DNA from: Sphingomonas sp. PL-96
Lineage (GTDB): Bacteria > Pseudomonadota > Alphaproteobacteria > Sphingomonadales > Sphingomonadaceae
Assembly: GCF_020707215.1 (NCBI RefSeq)
Contig: NZ_JAJFET010000008.1
Location: 1-64,000 of the forward strand
Reading direction: 5' to 3'
DNA length: 64,000 nt
The notes beneath the pieces were generated by a model that was not told the origin of the DNA, did not search any database, and worked only from the letters and a program-made list of their open reading frames with translations. Positions 52,055-60,916 of the stretch are shown here, one piece after another. A program made the translations under genes and the position numbers. Every line of letters starts with the position of its first letter. The stretch's first letter is position 1.

Positions 52055-53353
52055 TCAGTCGATGTTGAGGATGTCGCCCTTCACAGACGCGGTGTTGGTG
52101 GTGACGATGCGCTCGCCTGCCCGCAGGCCGGACAGGATCTCGACCTGCTCGGGGTTGCGGCGACCGGTGCGGATCCGACGGCGCCGGGCGTGGTCACCGT
52201 CTGCGTCGAGGACAAAAGCGGACGATCCGCCGCCCGACTCCAACCAGCCGCCGACCGGCGCGACCGTTGCAATCGCTGTGCTGCCGAGCGTGATGCGGAT
52301 GTCGAGCGTCTGCCCACGGTTGAGGCCGGCGGGGGCGGCGCGAGCAAAGGTGAGTTCGACGCGGAAGCGCCCGTCCTTCACCGCCGGAAGCACCTTGGAT
52401 ACGGTGAGGGCGGTGCGGTCGCCGGTGCGTGCCCTTTGCCCGACGGCGACGCGGCCGAGATAATATTCGTCCACGTCCGCCTCCAGCTTCCACGACCCCT
52501 CGCTGTCGACCTGGCCCGCCGGATCGCCGGCTCTGAGCGTTTGGCCGGGCTGGAGCGTGAAATTGGTCAGGCGCCCGCCCGCCGGCGCGCGGACCGTCAG
52601 CGCCTCCAGCCCGCCGCGCACCGCCGCCAGATTGCCGGACAACCGCTCTCGCGTATCGGCAAGCCGTGCGCTCTGCGTGGCGGTGATCCGTGCCTCTGCC
52701 GCCCGGCCGGCGCGCAGCTGCGCGAGGCGGCGTTGCTGGTAGTCCGCCTCCTCTTGAAAGCTTCTGACCCCTGCGTCGGAAAGGAAACCCTTGTCGTGCA
52801 GCTGCTGGCGTACGCTGAGGTCGCGGCGTGCCTTGATGAGATCGTACTCGGCCTGCGACACCTGCGCCGCCCGGTCGAGGCTGCTGCGCTCGATCCCCAG
52901 CCCCTCGCCCGCGACGCTGCCCAGCTGGCTGGCGATCTGCGCCTCGCGGGTCAGCACGTCGAGCCGTAGTTCGGGATTCGCCAGCGTCGCGAGAGGCTGC
53001 CCCATCGCTACCATCGCGCCGTCCTGCACCAGCAGCCGTTCGACCTGCCCGCCCGCCAGCACGCCGACCAGGGTGGTCACCCGCGGCGCGACGGTTGCGC
53101 GGACCGGCAGATAGTCATCGAAGGCGTTGCGCGCCACGGCAGCCGTCTCAATGTCTGCCGCGGCGATGTTGGTGGACCCGCTCGCCGGCAACCACCGCCA
53201 CAGCGTCAGTGCACCCAAGAGGATGACCGCGGCAGTCAGCACGGCGCGGCCGCGCCACCACGGGCGCGCGGATCGAGCAATGCGCCGATCCATGCTCGTG
53301 CCCTGCCCGATGCTGGACGGGGTGCTTGCGCCCTGATGCTGTTCGGTCATCAT
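52055..53353 (-). CDS. Periplasmic adaptor (HlyD/MacA family)
   Basis: About 432 residues from ATG 53353 (a TTG at 53371 is also possible). It has one N-terminal TM (RAVLTAAVILLGALTLWRWL), a lipoyl/barrel-sandwich part (LVGVLAGGQVERLLVQDGAMVAMGQPLATL), a long helical hairpin (about 130-250) and a beta-barrel with RAPAGGRLTNFTLQPGQTLRAGDPAG and a membrane-proximal end (EQVEILSGLRAGERIVTTNT). It links the ABC permease to an outer-membrane channel that is not in the window. It is divergent from the response regulator by about 40 bp. Confidence 0.9.
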   Translation of the reverse strand: MMTEQHQGASTPSSIGQGTSMDRRIARSARPWWRGRAVLTAAVILLGALTLWRWLPASGSTNIAAADIETAAVARNAFDDYLPVRATVAPRVTTLVGVLAGGQVERLLVQDGAMVAMGQPLATLANPELRLDVLTREAQIASQLGSVAGEGLGIERSSLDRAAQVSQAEYDLIKARRDLSVRQQLHDKGFLSDAGVRSFQEEADYQQRRLAQLRAGRAAEARITATQSARLADTRERLSGNLAAVRGGLEALTVRAPAGGRLTNFTLQPGQTLRAGDPAGQVDSEGSWKLEADVDEYYLGRVAVGQRARTGDRTALTVSKVLPAVKDGRFRVELTFARAAPAGLNRGQTLDIRITLGSTAIATVAPVGGWLESGGGSSAFVLDADGDHARRRRIRTGRRNPEQVEILSGLRAGERIVTTNTASVKGDILNID

Positions 53354-53395
53354 GAGCGCAATGTCGCTCAACCGTTCCGAAAAGCCTAAACCGCT

Positions 53396-54697
53396 ATGAA
53401 CGCGAAACTTTCATCCCCGGCGGACGATCCGCACCGTCCAGCGCCGGACGCATTGTCCAAGAATGGACGCCAGGATGCGGCGTCAAGTGCGCTGTCGTTG
53501 TTGCTTGTCGACGACAACCGCCACGTTGCCGGATCGATCGAGGTCGCCGTGCGGCTCGCCGGCCACGCGCTCGATCGGGCGGACGGGCCGGAGCAGGCGC
53601 TGTCCTGTCTCGCCACCCGCCGTTATGACGCGATCCTGCTCGACATGAATTACGAAGCCGGCCGCACCGACGGCGAGGAAGGTCTGGCGCTGCTGCGCCG
53701 CATCCTCGCCGATGACCGGCGCGCGCGCGTGGTGGTCATCACCGCACACAGCGGTATCCGCATCGCGGTGGAAGCGATGCGGGCGGGCGCATGCGACTTC
53801 GTGATGAAGCCGTGGCGCAACGCCGACCTCCTCGCCAAGCTGGAGCGTGCCGCGGCGACGGAAGCCGCGCCACCCCGGATCGCCGGCCCGCAGTCTCGGG
53901 CCGATCCGGCGCGGCTGATCGGCGACAGCGCCGCGATAGGGCACGTCCGAGACCTCGTGCGCCGCATCGCGCCGACGCTGGCGGGGGTCGTCGTCACCGG
54001 GCCGCCCGGCAGCGGCCGCACATTGGTCGCCGCGGCGATCCACGCCGCCTCGGCTCGCGCGGCCGAGCCGCTGATCCGGGTCGACCTGCGCGACACGACG
54101 ACCTGGCCCCGCCTCGAGAATAGCGGCGCGACGTTGCTGCTGCGCCACCCCGACCGGCTGGACGAGGTCGAACAGGCGCGGCTACTCGACCGGTTGCCGG
54201 AGGACGCCCGGATCATCGCTGTCGCCGACGACGTCACCGCGATCGGCCCCGCCCTCGCGCGGCGCGTGGCGACGGTCGAGATCGCGCTGCCGCCGCTGTC
54301 CGCCCGCGGCGACGACGCGCTGCTGCTTGCCCGCCACTTCGCGCGGATCGCGGCGGAACGCCACGGCCGGGCCGCGCCGCACCTCACCCCGGCAGCGGAG
54401 GCGGCGGTGCTGCGGAACGACTGGCCTGACCAGGTGCGCGGGCTCGCCGCCGCGGTCGAGCGCGCAGTGCTGCTCGGCGAGGGCGAGGCGATCGACGCTG
54501 CGCTCCTTCTGCCGCCCGCCTTGCCCTCCGCACCCGAGAGTGCCCTCGGATCATCGCGCTTCGACCTGGAGGAGAATGAGCGCGCCGTGATCGAGGCGGC
54601 GCTGCGCGAGCACCACCACAACGTCACCCATGCCGCTGCCGCACTGGGGCTCAGCCGGGGAGCGCTGTACCGCCGCATGGAGCGCCATGGCCTCTGA
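53396..54697 (+). CDS. NtrC-like response regulator with degenerate AAA+ domain
   Basis: A 433-residue protein. The receiver domain (about 33-150) has the acidic pair LLVDD, phospho-acceptor Asp83 (ILLDMNY) and the KPW Lys (about 138). An AAA+-like domain follows, but its P-loop is GPPGSGRT (about 202-209) with Arg in place of Lys, and the sigma-54-contacting GAFTGA loop is missing. A Fis-type HTH is at the C-terminus (NVTHAAAALGLSRGALYRRMERHGL). It probably works as a sigma-54-independent regulator of the divergent efflux operon. The histidine kinase overlaps by 11 bp. Confidence 0.88.
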   Translation: MNAKLSSPADDPHRPAPDALSKNGRQDAASSALSLLLVDDNRHVAGSIEVAVRLAGHALDRADGPEQALSCLATRRYDAILLDMNYEAGRTDGEEGLALLRRILADDRRARVVVITAHSGIRIAVEAMRAGACDFVMKPWRNADLLAKLERAAATEAAPPRIAGPQSRADPARLIGDSAAIGHVRDLVRRIAPTLAGVVVTGPPGSGRTLVAAAIHAASARAAEPLIRVDLRDTTTWPRLENSGATLLLRHPDRLDEVEQARLLDRLPEDARIIAVADDVTAIGPALARRVATVEIALPPLSARGDDALLLARHFARIAAERHGRAAPHLTPAAEAAVLRNDWPDQVRGLAAAVERAVLLGEGEAIDAALLLPPALPSAPESALGSSRFDLEENERAVIEAALREHHHNVTHAAAALGLSRGALYRRMERHGL

Positions 54698-55838
54698 CAC
54701 CCCGTTGCGCTGGCGCCGCGCGGTCGGGCGACTGGCATCCGGTAGTGCGCTGGTGGTCACCGGCGCCGTGCTGGTCGTGGCCTGGCAGAATGGCTGGTGG
54801 GCGACGCTGCTCGGGGCGGCACTCTGTGCGGCATGGATCGCCGCGGTCGGCGGTTGGTCGGCGCTGCACGGCGTCGCTGCGAACACCGCCATTGCGGCCC
54901 CGCGCGCTGACGCCCGCCCGCTGCCGCTGCGTTCGCTGCTAGATCAGGTACCGGTCCCGCTGGTCCGCACCAACGAGGGCAGCGCACACGCCATCAATCG
55001 GGCAGCCCGCACGCTGTTCGGGACCGACGACCGCATCCTGTCACCCCCGTCGGCGCTGCTCCGAGGGTCAAGCCGGCGGCTACGGCACGAGGGACGCAGT
55101 TGGCGCGTCGATGCCGTCGACACTGCGCCGGGTGAGCGCCTCGCGGTGCTCATCGACGTTGGGGCGGAGGAACGCGCCGCCGAGAGCCGCGCAGGCGACG
55201 AGATGATCGATATTCTCGGCCACGAACTGCTGAACGGCCTGTCACCGGTCGTGTCGCTCGCCGACAGCGCGGTCACCGCTGCGGCGCAGGGGGACACCGC
55301 CCTGCCCGATATTCTGGCCACCCTTGCCCGGCGCGTCGAGGGGCTGGAGGGCTTCACTCGCGCCTACCGTACCCTGTCGCGGCTGCCCGATCCCGTCGTG
55401 CGGCCAGTGCCGCTGGACCAGCTGTTCGACGATCTCGCGCGTCTGTTCGCGAGCCGCTTCGGGGAAATGGTTGCTCTCGATATCGGCGTCCCACCCGGCC
55501 GGATCGTCCAGGTCGATCGTGACCAGTTCACCCAGGCGCTCTGGGCGCTGCTCCAGAACGGCGCGGAGGCCGCGCTGGCCGGATCGCCCCCGCGGCGGGT
55601 AGCTCTCACGATCGCGGCCGCTCCCGAGCTTGCGATCCGTGTCGCCGATACCGGCTCCGGCATCGCCGCCCCCGACCGCTCCCGCATCTTCCGCCCCTTC
55701 TTCACCACCAAGCCGCACGGATCGGGCATAGGTCTCAGCCTGGCCCGCCGCATCGCCCGTGCGCACGACGGCGACCTGCGTCTGCTGCCGACGATGCCGA
55801 CGACGTTTGAGATAACATTCTTGAGCGCGCGCGAGTGA
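54687..55838 (+). CDS. Sensor histidine kinase
   Basis: A 383-residue protein from ATG 54687 inside the end of the regulator gene. It has two N-terminal TM helices (ALVVTGAVLVVAW and TLLGAALCAAWIAAVGGW) with almost no periplasmic loop, a PAS-like linker (about 75-165), the H-box LGHELLNGLSPV (His179), N-box ALLQNGAEAAL, G1 VADTGSGI, F-box FRPFFTTK and G2 GSGIGLSLARR. The short loop suggests sensing within the membrane, as expected for kinases paired with ABC exporters. Confidence 0.92.
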   Translation: MASDTPLRWRRAVGRLASGSALVVTGAVLVVAWQNGWWATLLGAALCAAWIAAVGGWSALHGVAANTAIAAPRADARPLPLRSLLDQVPVPLVRTNEGSAHAINRAARTLFGTDDRILSPPSALLRGSSRRLRHEGRSWRVDAVDTAPGERLAVLIDVGAEERAAESRAGDEMIDILGHELLNGLSPVVSLADSAVTAAAQGDTALPDILATLARRVEGLEGFTRAYRTLSRLPDPVVRPVPLDQLFDDLARLFASRFGEMVALDIGVPPGRIVQVDRDQFTQALWALLQNGAEAALAGSPPRRVALTIAAAPELAIRVADTGSGIAAPDRSRIFRPFFTTKPHGSGIGLSLARRIARAHDGDLRLLPTMPTTFEITFLSARE

Positions 55839-56032
55839 ACCCGACATAGAATAGTCGGGGCGATACCCGGAGATCGTGGTCGGACGAGTTCCCGAGTTGG
55901 GGGAGCCTGTTGTTCGCTTCTCCGAAGCAACCCCCGCCTGACGGGCAAGCGGCGGCTGGAACAGGCGACGAAACCGGGTGACACGCAAAACGCACGCAAA
56001 CTGGCCCGCGCAACGCTGATGCTGGAAAGCAA

Positions 56033-56069
56033 AAAAGCCCTGCTAAGCTGCTCGCCTAGCAGGGCTTTT
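56033..56069. terminator. Bidirectional intrinsic terminator
   Basis: AAAAGCCCTGCTA (56033-56045) pairs with TAGCAGGGCTTTT (56057-56069) around an 11-nt loop. It has a T-run on both strands, serving the kinase operon (plus) and the tRNA-Val-like element (minus). The 190 bp before it after the kinase hold no gene I can identify. Confidence 0.88.
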
Positions 56070-56071
56070 GA

Positions 56072-56135
56072 TGGTGGGCGTGGCAAGGATTGAACTTGCG
56101 ACCCCTGCGATGTCAACACAGTGCTAACACCGCCC
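56072..56135 (-). pseudogene. tRNA-Val(GAC)-like gene lacking the D arm; probable attachment site
   Basis: The minus strand carries the encoded CCA end, acceptor strand CACGCCC, T arm (GCAAG-TTCAATC-CTTGC), variable loop and anticodon arm with loop TTGACAT (anticodon GAC), all as in alphaproteobacterial tRNA-Val. The D-arm region is missing: GGGCGGTG runs through TTAGC directly into ACTGTG. The 5' acceptor strand no longer matches well. It sits exactly where base composition changes, as expected for an island boundary (att). Confidence 0.65.
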
Positions 56136-56353
56136 CACATTCGAAAGCCTTCAAAAAGCCGCGCTTCTCCGCTGCTAGTTGATGGTTATAGACGCGCTCG
56201 GCAGCTTATCAAACACCTGACTGCGTCAAAATTGTGCCAGACGTTCTTGGTCGATTTAACCGTGCCAACCTAACCTGCGTGAACCTGCAGTCTAAGGCAT
56301 GGCTTCACCCTCCAGTCGCCCCACGCATCTTTGCCGCACAACGTTCTAGAGCT
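56136..56353. other. Intergenic, island left end, no gene seen
   Basis: About 218 bp of lower-GC sequence between the tRNA-Val-like element and the small membrane-protein gene. I see no convincing gene or terminator. Confidence 0.4.
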
Positions 56354-56788
56354 TCACCGAGGTATACCCTGCCAGATGATGACGCTGTGACCTATAAGCC
56401 CACATAACACAGCGAGAATGATGTACGTCTCGTACCATGATAGTAGCCGTCTAATCAGATGCGGCCTGTCGTCGATGCCTAAGTCCTTCCCGAGCGTCTC
56501 CGCTTCTTCCTGTTTGTATGACAGCCAAGAGGCTATGCCTCCCACTAGCAGACTTACAGTGATCGCCGAAACAAACACGTTTGCCAATAGCAGCGCCAGG
56601 ACACCTGCCCGGTAGGACGCCTCACTAATGTCCTGAGCGGTAACGTCTTTGACGAGAGTATAATACCCGGCGCCCACCGCCACAATGAATACCTGGTATA
56701 CAGAAGCGATCTTGAACGTCGCCTCATTTAGGCGCCGCTTCTGTTCAAGAACGTACCTATACCGTTCAACAGCGAACTCACTTGCCAT
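56354..56788 (-). CDS. Small three-TM membrane protein coupled to the HD–GHKL protein
   Basis: A 144-residue protein from ATG 56788 (SD GGGTGGG just before). A charged N-terminal helix (EFAVERYRYVLEQKRRLNEATFK) is followed by TM1 (YQVFIVAVGAGYYTLV), TM2 (AGVLALLLANVFVSAITVSLLVGGI) and TM3 near the end (YIILAVLCGLIGHSVIIW), with a charged loop (KQEEAETLGKDLGIDDRPHLIRRLL) between TM2 and TM3. The start lies 11 bp after the stop of the large protein, so both are in one operon. I do not recognise the family. Its context suggests a membrane effector or partner. Confidence 0.65.
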   Translation of the reverse strand: MASEFAVERYRYVLEQKRRLNEATFKIASVYQVFIVAVGAGYYTLVKDVTAQDISEASYRAGVLALLLANVFVSAITVSLLVGGIASWLSYKQEEAETLGKDLGIDDRPHLIRRLLSWYETYIILAVLCGLIGHSVIIWQGIPR

Positions 56789-56799
56789 ACCCACCCCGC

Positions 56800-59700
56800 C
56801 TACTCTTCGAGATTCTGCGACCTACGATCCCATACAAACGTGTCGAACAGTCGCGGCTTCGTGCCTGTCAATGCGACTGAGAGGTTCTCTCGGTCGTTCA
56901 GATACGGCGCCGCAGAGGAGAAGCCAGTCTGCGAAGCAACTCGCTCCACCATCTCGTTAGTTACGAGATCCCAGGTTATATTCAGCGCCCGTACAAACTC
57001 GATGAACAATCCAATCGCACACGTCTCTAGAAGCCCGTTCATGTCGGACAGTTCAAACTTCGTGTTTAGATATTCCGCCAGTGGGGTGCTTGGAACTAAG
57101 AATATTTCCCTGCCAGCGTGGAATGCTCCAAACTCAGAAAGCCCATGTGCCCGCACCTTATCAGAAGGCACATTGATTTGATCGAAATGGCTCGATCCCC
57201 TGATTCTTTGCCTCGTCTCTGAAAACATCTGGTAAGTTTTCAGATCGCGCTTCGCTAACGTTGTGTATGCGTCTGCAAACGACATCCAGCCTGGATCTGC
57301 TCCCGACGGAGCCCAGCGTAGGCGGATCTGGCGATTAGCTTCACTCGCCTCTACCTCAACAATTTCGAACTCCCTCTTGATGGTCTTTTCGAGGTACGAG
57401 GCAGATGTGAGATTGCATAGCATCGCCCCTGCCGGCATGGAGGCAGCTCGGTTTCCGATGGTTGCCAGGAGGCGCTGCGTTGTCACATTCCCGGGCGCCT
57501 CCTTGACGAAGTATTCGATTGAGCGTTGGAGAGGTGACTCAAGCGTCCAGAATTCACTCTCCTGCCGCAAGTCTTCTAAAGATACATTTAGACGCTCGTC
57601 CCCTTTTTCAATCAGAATCATCGGCACAGCCGCCATCTGATCCCGCAACAAGTCCGACTTCTTAGGAGGCTGGTCGCCAATCAACGGACTCGCGATGAAC
57701 GGCGCTGTGCCCACCGCCCTGGAAAGGGAACACGCTTCCGAACTAGCAAGGCGGCTAACCTCCGCGCCTATGTGACTAGCATACATTCCGTAAATTTTGC
57801 GGAGCATGTCGCGATATTCGGAAGTATCCTCCAACGCTGATCGAGCAACGTTCGTCTTAGGCGCATTGACGCCAGTCGCGTTTGCAACCGCCAGGATACC
57901 CATCCCTTCGTACCCAGGAGTGGCATACTCGACAGCGACTCCCTCTACGCACGTAGCAATCGGCGGCAACTCGTCTAGATCCGAACCGCGGGTGCGCCGA
58001 TGGGGCGGCACCTGCACGAAACTCCAGTCATGGTAGAATTCGTCTTTACGAACAGCGAACGCAAGCTGGAGTCCTTCCGAGTCCCTCTCCCTCACCTCTA
58101 TGTTCCCCTTCAAGCCTAGCTGCCGGGCCTGATGTGAATCGAGGTAAGCTTTCAGCGCAGCCGCTGGCGTGTCATAACCGATGTCCACTGGCTCGTTATC
58201 GTCAACAAAGACGGTGACACGACATCTTGGGAACATGAGCCAGGATTTCGAGATACGAAGAACGTCTTCTATTTTGGCTGTGGGTCGGATCGTCAGCTTG
58301 ACGGAGGTTCCGTGAGGATAAACGTCAAGCTCCCTCCTGTCGGAGTCTTTGTTAAGGAGCTTGATGAGGTACTTTCCATGAACTGATCTAAGCGCGATTC
58401 TCCTGGCGTCCTCTTTATCCTCCGTGCATGTCGTTATTTCGACATCATCGGAAATCATGAAGGCGGACAGAACACCGATCCCGAACCGGGAGATAGAATG
58501 AAAGTTCGGGTTCTGTTCTATAAACTTCGGATCTTGGTATCTCGATGAGCCGACCTTCAGAAGGTGATTCTCGATAACTTCCTGGGTCATGCCCGTTCCG
58601 TTGTCGGTCACGGTCAAACTTCGCTCTGCGGTGTTCCAATATATTTTCATGTGCCCGTCCAACTCGGACGAGCCTTCGGAAAGCGCCGCCTGAAGTCGAA
58701 TAGCATCAAGACTGTTTTGGGTAAGCTCTCTGAGCACAACGTTCGTGTCATTGTAGAGCGTATGACCGGTAAGCAAGTCCAGGATCTTGCTTTGATCCAG
58801 TTCGAATCCAAAAGACTCCGCTAGAAAGCCACTCGCCTTAACATTCTCTTGGTCAATGAACCGCCAAGGAAATCGGTACGGTTTCGAAATGAGCTTGCTG
58901 GACTTCTGAACAGCGGCATACGAGGAACCAAGCTCCTTCTCGGCGTAGGAGAGATAGGTCGTGAGTCCAAAGAACCCGTCTGGCTCAGTAAATGTCGCAT
59001 GCACCTCAACTGTATTGCTAGGCGCACTTGAATTTACGCTTCCATCTTTCTCACGCCCATCTTGCTTTCTTATGTTACGGACGGCCCGCTGCTTCTGCCA
59101 CTCAACCTGGCTCCTCGGATCACTTGGGCTTACCAATTGGTAAAGAGCCGATGGTACCCTCTTCCTGCTGATCTGAAGCAGGTCCAATGAACGTAGCACA
59201 ATGGCGACGTATTGAAGGTTTGCGGTCTCATCTTCTTCCATGCCATAAGGCTGGGACAGCCGATATTTCGAAGTGTCTTCTATGTCTCCGAGAACATGGC
59301 TTTCACAAAGCGCCGCGAGATCGGAGCGTATGGTCTGGTCGAGCGGCTCAAGCATCTTCTTGATTTGTTGACGGACAGATGTTCCACCCGCCGACGCCTC
59401 GGAATAAGTTCCATCTAACCACGACTTCACTCGGCTACCGTGATTGTAGCGCACGTACTCTTGGTATCTAACCCGCTCCGCGTCGTCCGCATCCATCGCC
59501 GACAGGTGCGCTGCAAACTCCGCCGCCTTTTGTTCAGGTATGATACTGTGCGCGTTGAATTGTCGGAACTCTGGGTTGTCATGCCGGGCCTTGTACTCAT
59601 CCCGGCTGATGAGCAGGCCTATGTCGTGGAAGTAGATAGACAAGACCAGTAGTATCCAGTCCGCCTTAGACATCGCGTCTTGTGTTTCATCGGGAATTAG

Positions 59701-59898
59701 CCACTCCGCCATCTTGAGCATGTCTATGACGTGACTAAAGCTGTGGTCTGTGTACTCGTAGAAGAAGCCGGCGCTTCGTACATCGTTTAGCAGGACCTCG
59801 ACTTGGTCTCTCACATGGTCAAGATTCACCGGGAACGCAGCTAGGCGCGTAGCTTCGCGCGCGCGCTCCTCGATAGCCGTTAGCGGAATGTCAGACAT
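56800..59898 (-). CDS. HD domain + Hsp90-like (GHKL) ATPase protein, putative conflict/defence protein
   Basis: A 1032-residue protein from ATG 59898 (SD GAGGGG; an ATG five codons upstream is possible). Residues 45-245 form an HD-type phosphohydrolase-like domain (DHSFSHVIDM, IYFHDIGLL with HD at 91-92, RYNHGSRVK, LRSLDLLQ). About 375-600 is a GHKL ATPase with N-box VLRELTQNSLDAI (Glu391, Asn395, Asp398), G1 VTDNGTGMTQ (432-437) and G2 SRFGIGVLSAF, closest to HtpG/MORC-like Hsp90 folds. The rest (600-1032) is unrecognised. HD plus Hsp90-like fusions occur in predicted bacterial conflict systems (from memory). Low GC against the chromosome suggests transfer. Confidence 0.8.
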   Translation of the reverse strand: MSDIPLTAIEERAREATRLAAFPVNLDHVRDQVEVLLNDVRSAGFFYEYTDHSFSHVIDMLKMAEWLIPDETQDAMSKADWILLVLSIYFHDIGLLISRDEYKARHDNPEFRQFNAHSIIPEQKAAEFAAHLSAMDADDAERVRYQEYVRYNHGSRVKSWLDGTYSEASAGGTSVRQQIKKMLEPLDQTIRSDLAALCESHVLGDIEDTSKYRLSQPYGMEEDETANLQYVAIVLRSLDLLQISRKRVPSALYQLVSPSDPRSQVEWQKQRAVRNIRKQDGREKDGSVNSSAPSNTVEVHATFTEPDGFFGLTTYLSYAEKELGSSYAAVQKSSKLISKPYRFPWRFIDQENVKASGFLAESFGFELDQSKILDLLTGHTLYNDTNVVLRELTQNSLDAIRLQAALSEGSSELDGHMKIYWNTAERSLTVTDNGTGMTQEVIENHLLKVGSSRYQDPKFIEQNPNFHSISRFGIGVLSAFMISDDVEITTCTEDKEDARRIALRSVHGKYLIKLLNKDSDRRELDVYPHGTSVKLTIRPTAKIEDVLRISKSWLMFPRCRVTVFVDDNEPVDIGYDTPAAALKAYLDSHQARQLGLKGNIEVRERDSEGLQLAFAVRKDEFYHDWSFVQVPPHRRTRGSDLDELPPIATCVEGVAVEYATPGYEGMGILAVANATGVNAPKTNVARSALEDTSEYRDMLRKIYGMYASHIGAEVSRLASSEACSLSRAVGTAPFIASPLIGDQPPKKSDLLRDQMAAVPMILIEKGDERLNVSLEDLRQESEFWTLESPLQRSIEYFVKEAPGNVTTQRLLATIGNRAASMPAGAMLCNLTSASYLEKTIKREFEIVEVEASEANRQIRLRWAPSGADPGWMSFADAYTTLAKRDLKTYQMFSETRQRIRGSSHFDQINVPSDKVRAHGLSEFGAFHAGREIFLVPSTPLAEYLNTKFELSDMNGLLETCAIGLFIEFVRALNITWDLVTNEMVERVASQTGFSSAAPYLNDRENLSVALTGTKPRLFDTFVWDRRSQNLEE

Positions 59899-60137
59899 AG
59901 CCCCCTCGCCCATTAAGTCGTTGCTCCCTTATGAGATTAGCGATGGGCCAATATCAAGCGGCGCCCTTCCTCGGCAGTGGCCAGCGACACAGCGGCTCCC
60001 GATAGCTCGCGACCTAGCCCCACATTGCTCCAACCGGCAGACCGTCGCGAGCCAGCTCAGCCCGTCAAAGCGGATGTTAGCAGAGCCAGTGCTAGAAGGC
60101 CTTCACCGCAGGCCTAGAGCCATCGGCATAGCTGGAG

Positions 60138-60722
60138 CTATCGAACCTTAGCGGCGCAATACCGCTTCACTGTGGCAGCGGATAAGCCAAACTCGGTCGC
60201 GGTGGCTGCAATGCTAGCGCTATAATTGCTTCGCCATTTAGCGACCATTTCCGCATCGGCAGCATAGGGCCTACCGAGGCTCGTCTTGCCCCGATGGGTC
60301 CGACCTGTAGCAGCTATCGCAGCGCGAGCAGCGTCCCTGCCAGCTTCGCAGCGCTCCTTAATCCTGTTTCGCTCCATATCCGCCATCTGCGCCAGAACGG
60401 CGACGATAAGCTCGCCCACACCCTTCCCGATAGGGCCTAGGCCAAGCACATCCACCGTAACTCCCTTGCCGATCAGCTTGCGGACGGTGGACTGAACATC
60501 GAGGGCATCCCTGCCCAATCGATCGATAGCGGCGACGCACACGACATCCCCTTCGCGGACATAGGAGAGCAAGGCAGCGAAACCGGGACGGTCAAGCGCC
60601 AGCGTTGCACCTGAGACGCCCTCATCGGCGAATTCCTTTTCGAAGCTTCCACTGAGAGCCTTCCGCTGCGCTTCCACGCTTTGATCACTGGTGGAGCAAC
60701 GTAAATAGCAGATACGGCTCAT
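60138..60722 (-). CDS. Serine recombinase (resolvase/invertase family)
   Basis: A 194-residue small serine recombinase. The N-terminal YLRCSTSDQSVEAQRKAL carries the nucleophile Ser (about residue 10). It also has FADEGVSG, RPGFAALLSYVREGDVVCVAAIDRLGRDALD, the long E helix (ELIVAVLAQMADMERNRIKERCEAGRDAAR) and a C-terminal HTH (SIAATATEFGLSAATVKRYCA). Members catalyse resolution or inversion. It probably belongs to the mobile element inserted beside tRNA-Val; no transposase is visible. Confidence 0.92.
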   Translation of the reverse strand: MSRICYLRCSTSDQSVEAQRKALSGSFEKEFADEGVSGATLALDRPGFAALLSYVREGDVVCVAAIDRLGRDALDVQSTVRKLIGKGVTVDVLGLGPIGKGVGELIVAVLAQMADMERNRIKERCEAGRDAARAAIAATGRTHRGKTSLGRPYAADAEMVAKWRSNYSASIAATATEFGLSAATVKRYCAAKVR

Positions 60723-60887
60723 ATCAGTTCGACTCGCTCAGAAGGTGCCACTTCATAATGAGCCAGGATGACAATGAGTCAACGTATCTTTTGAGCCAGG
60801 AAGAGGCTTGTAAGCGCACATAGCTCAACAGGTACAAGTTATGAGCTAAGTCCCTCTTTGCTGGCCCGCCGATGTAAACCATACATA

Positions 60888-60904
60888 AAGGAGGCGACCT
60901 CCTT
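60888..60904 (+). promoter_or_regulatory. Hairpin occluding a Shine-Dalgarno-like sequence
   Basis: AAGGAGG at 60888-60894 and CCTCCTT at 60898-60904 form a perfect 7-bp hairpin with a 3-nt loop, 12 nt ahead of the GTG start at 60917. The strong SD core is buried in the stem. Confidence 0.4.
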
Positions 60905-60916
60905 AGGATTGACCAA

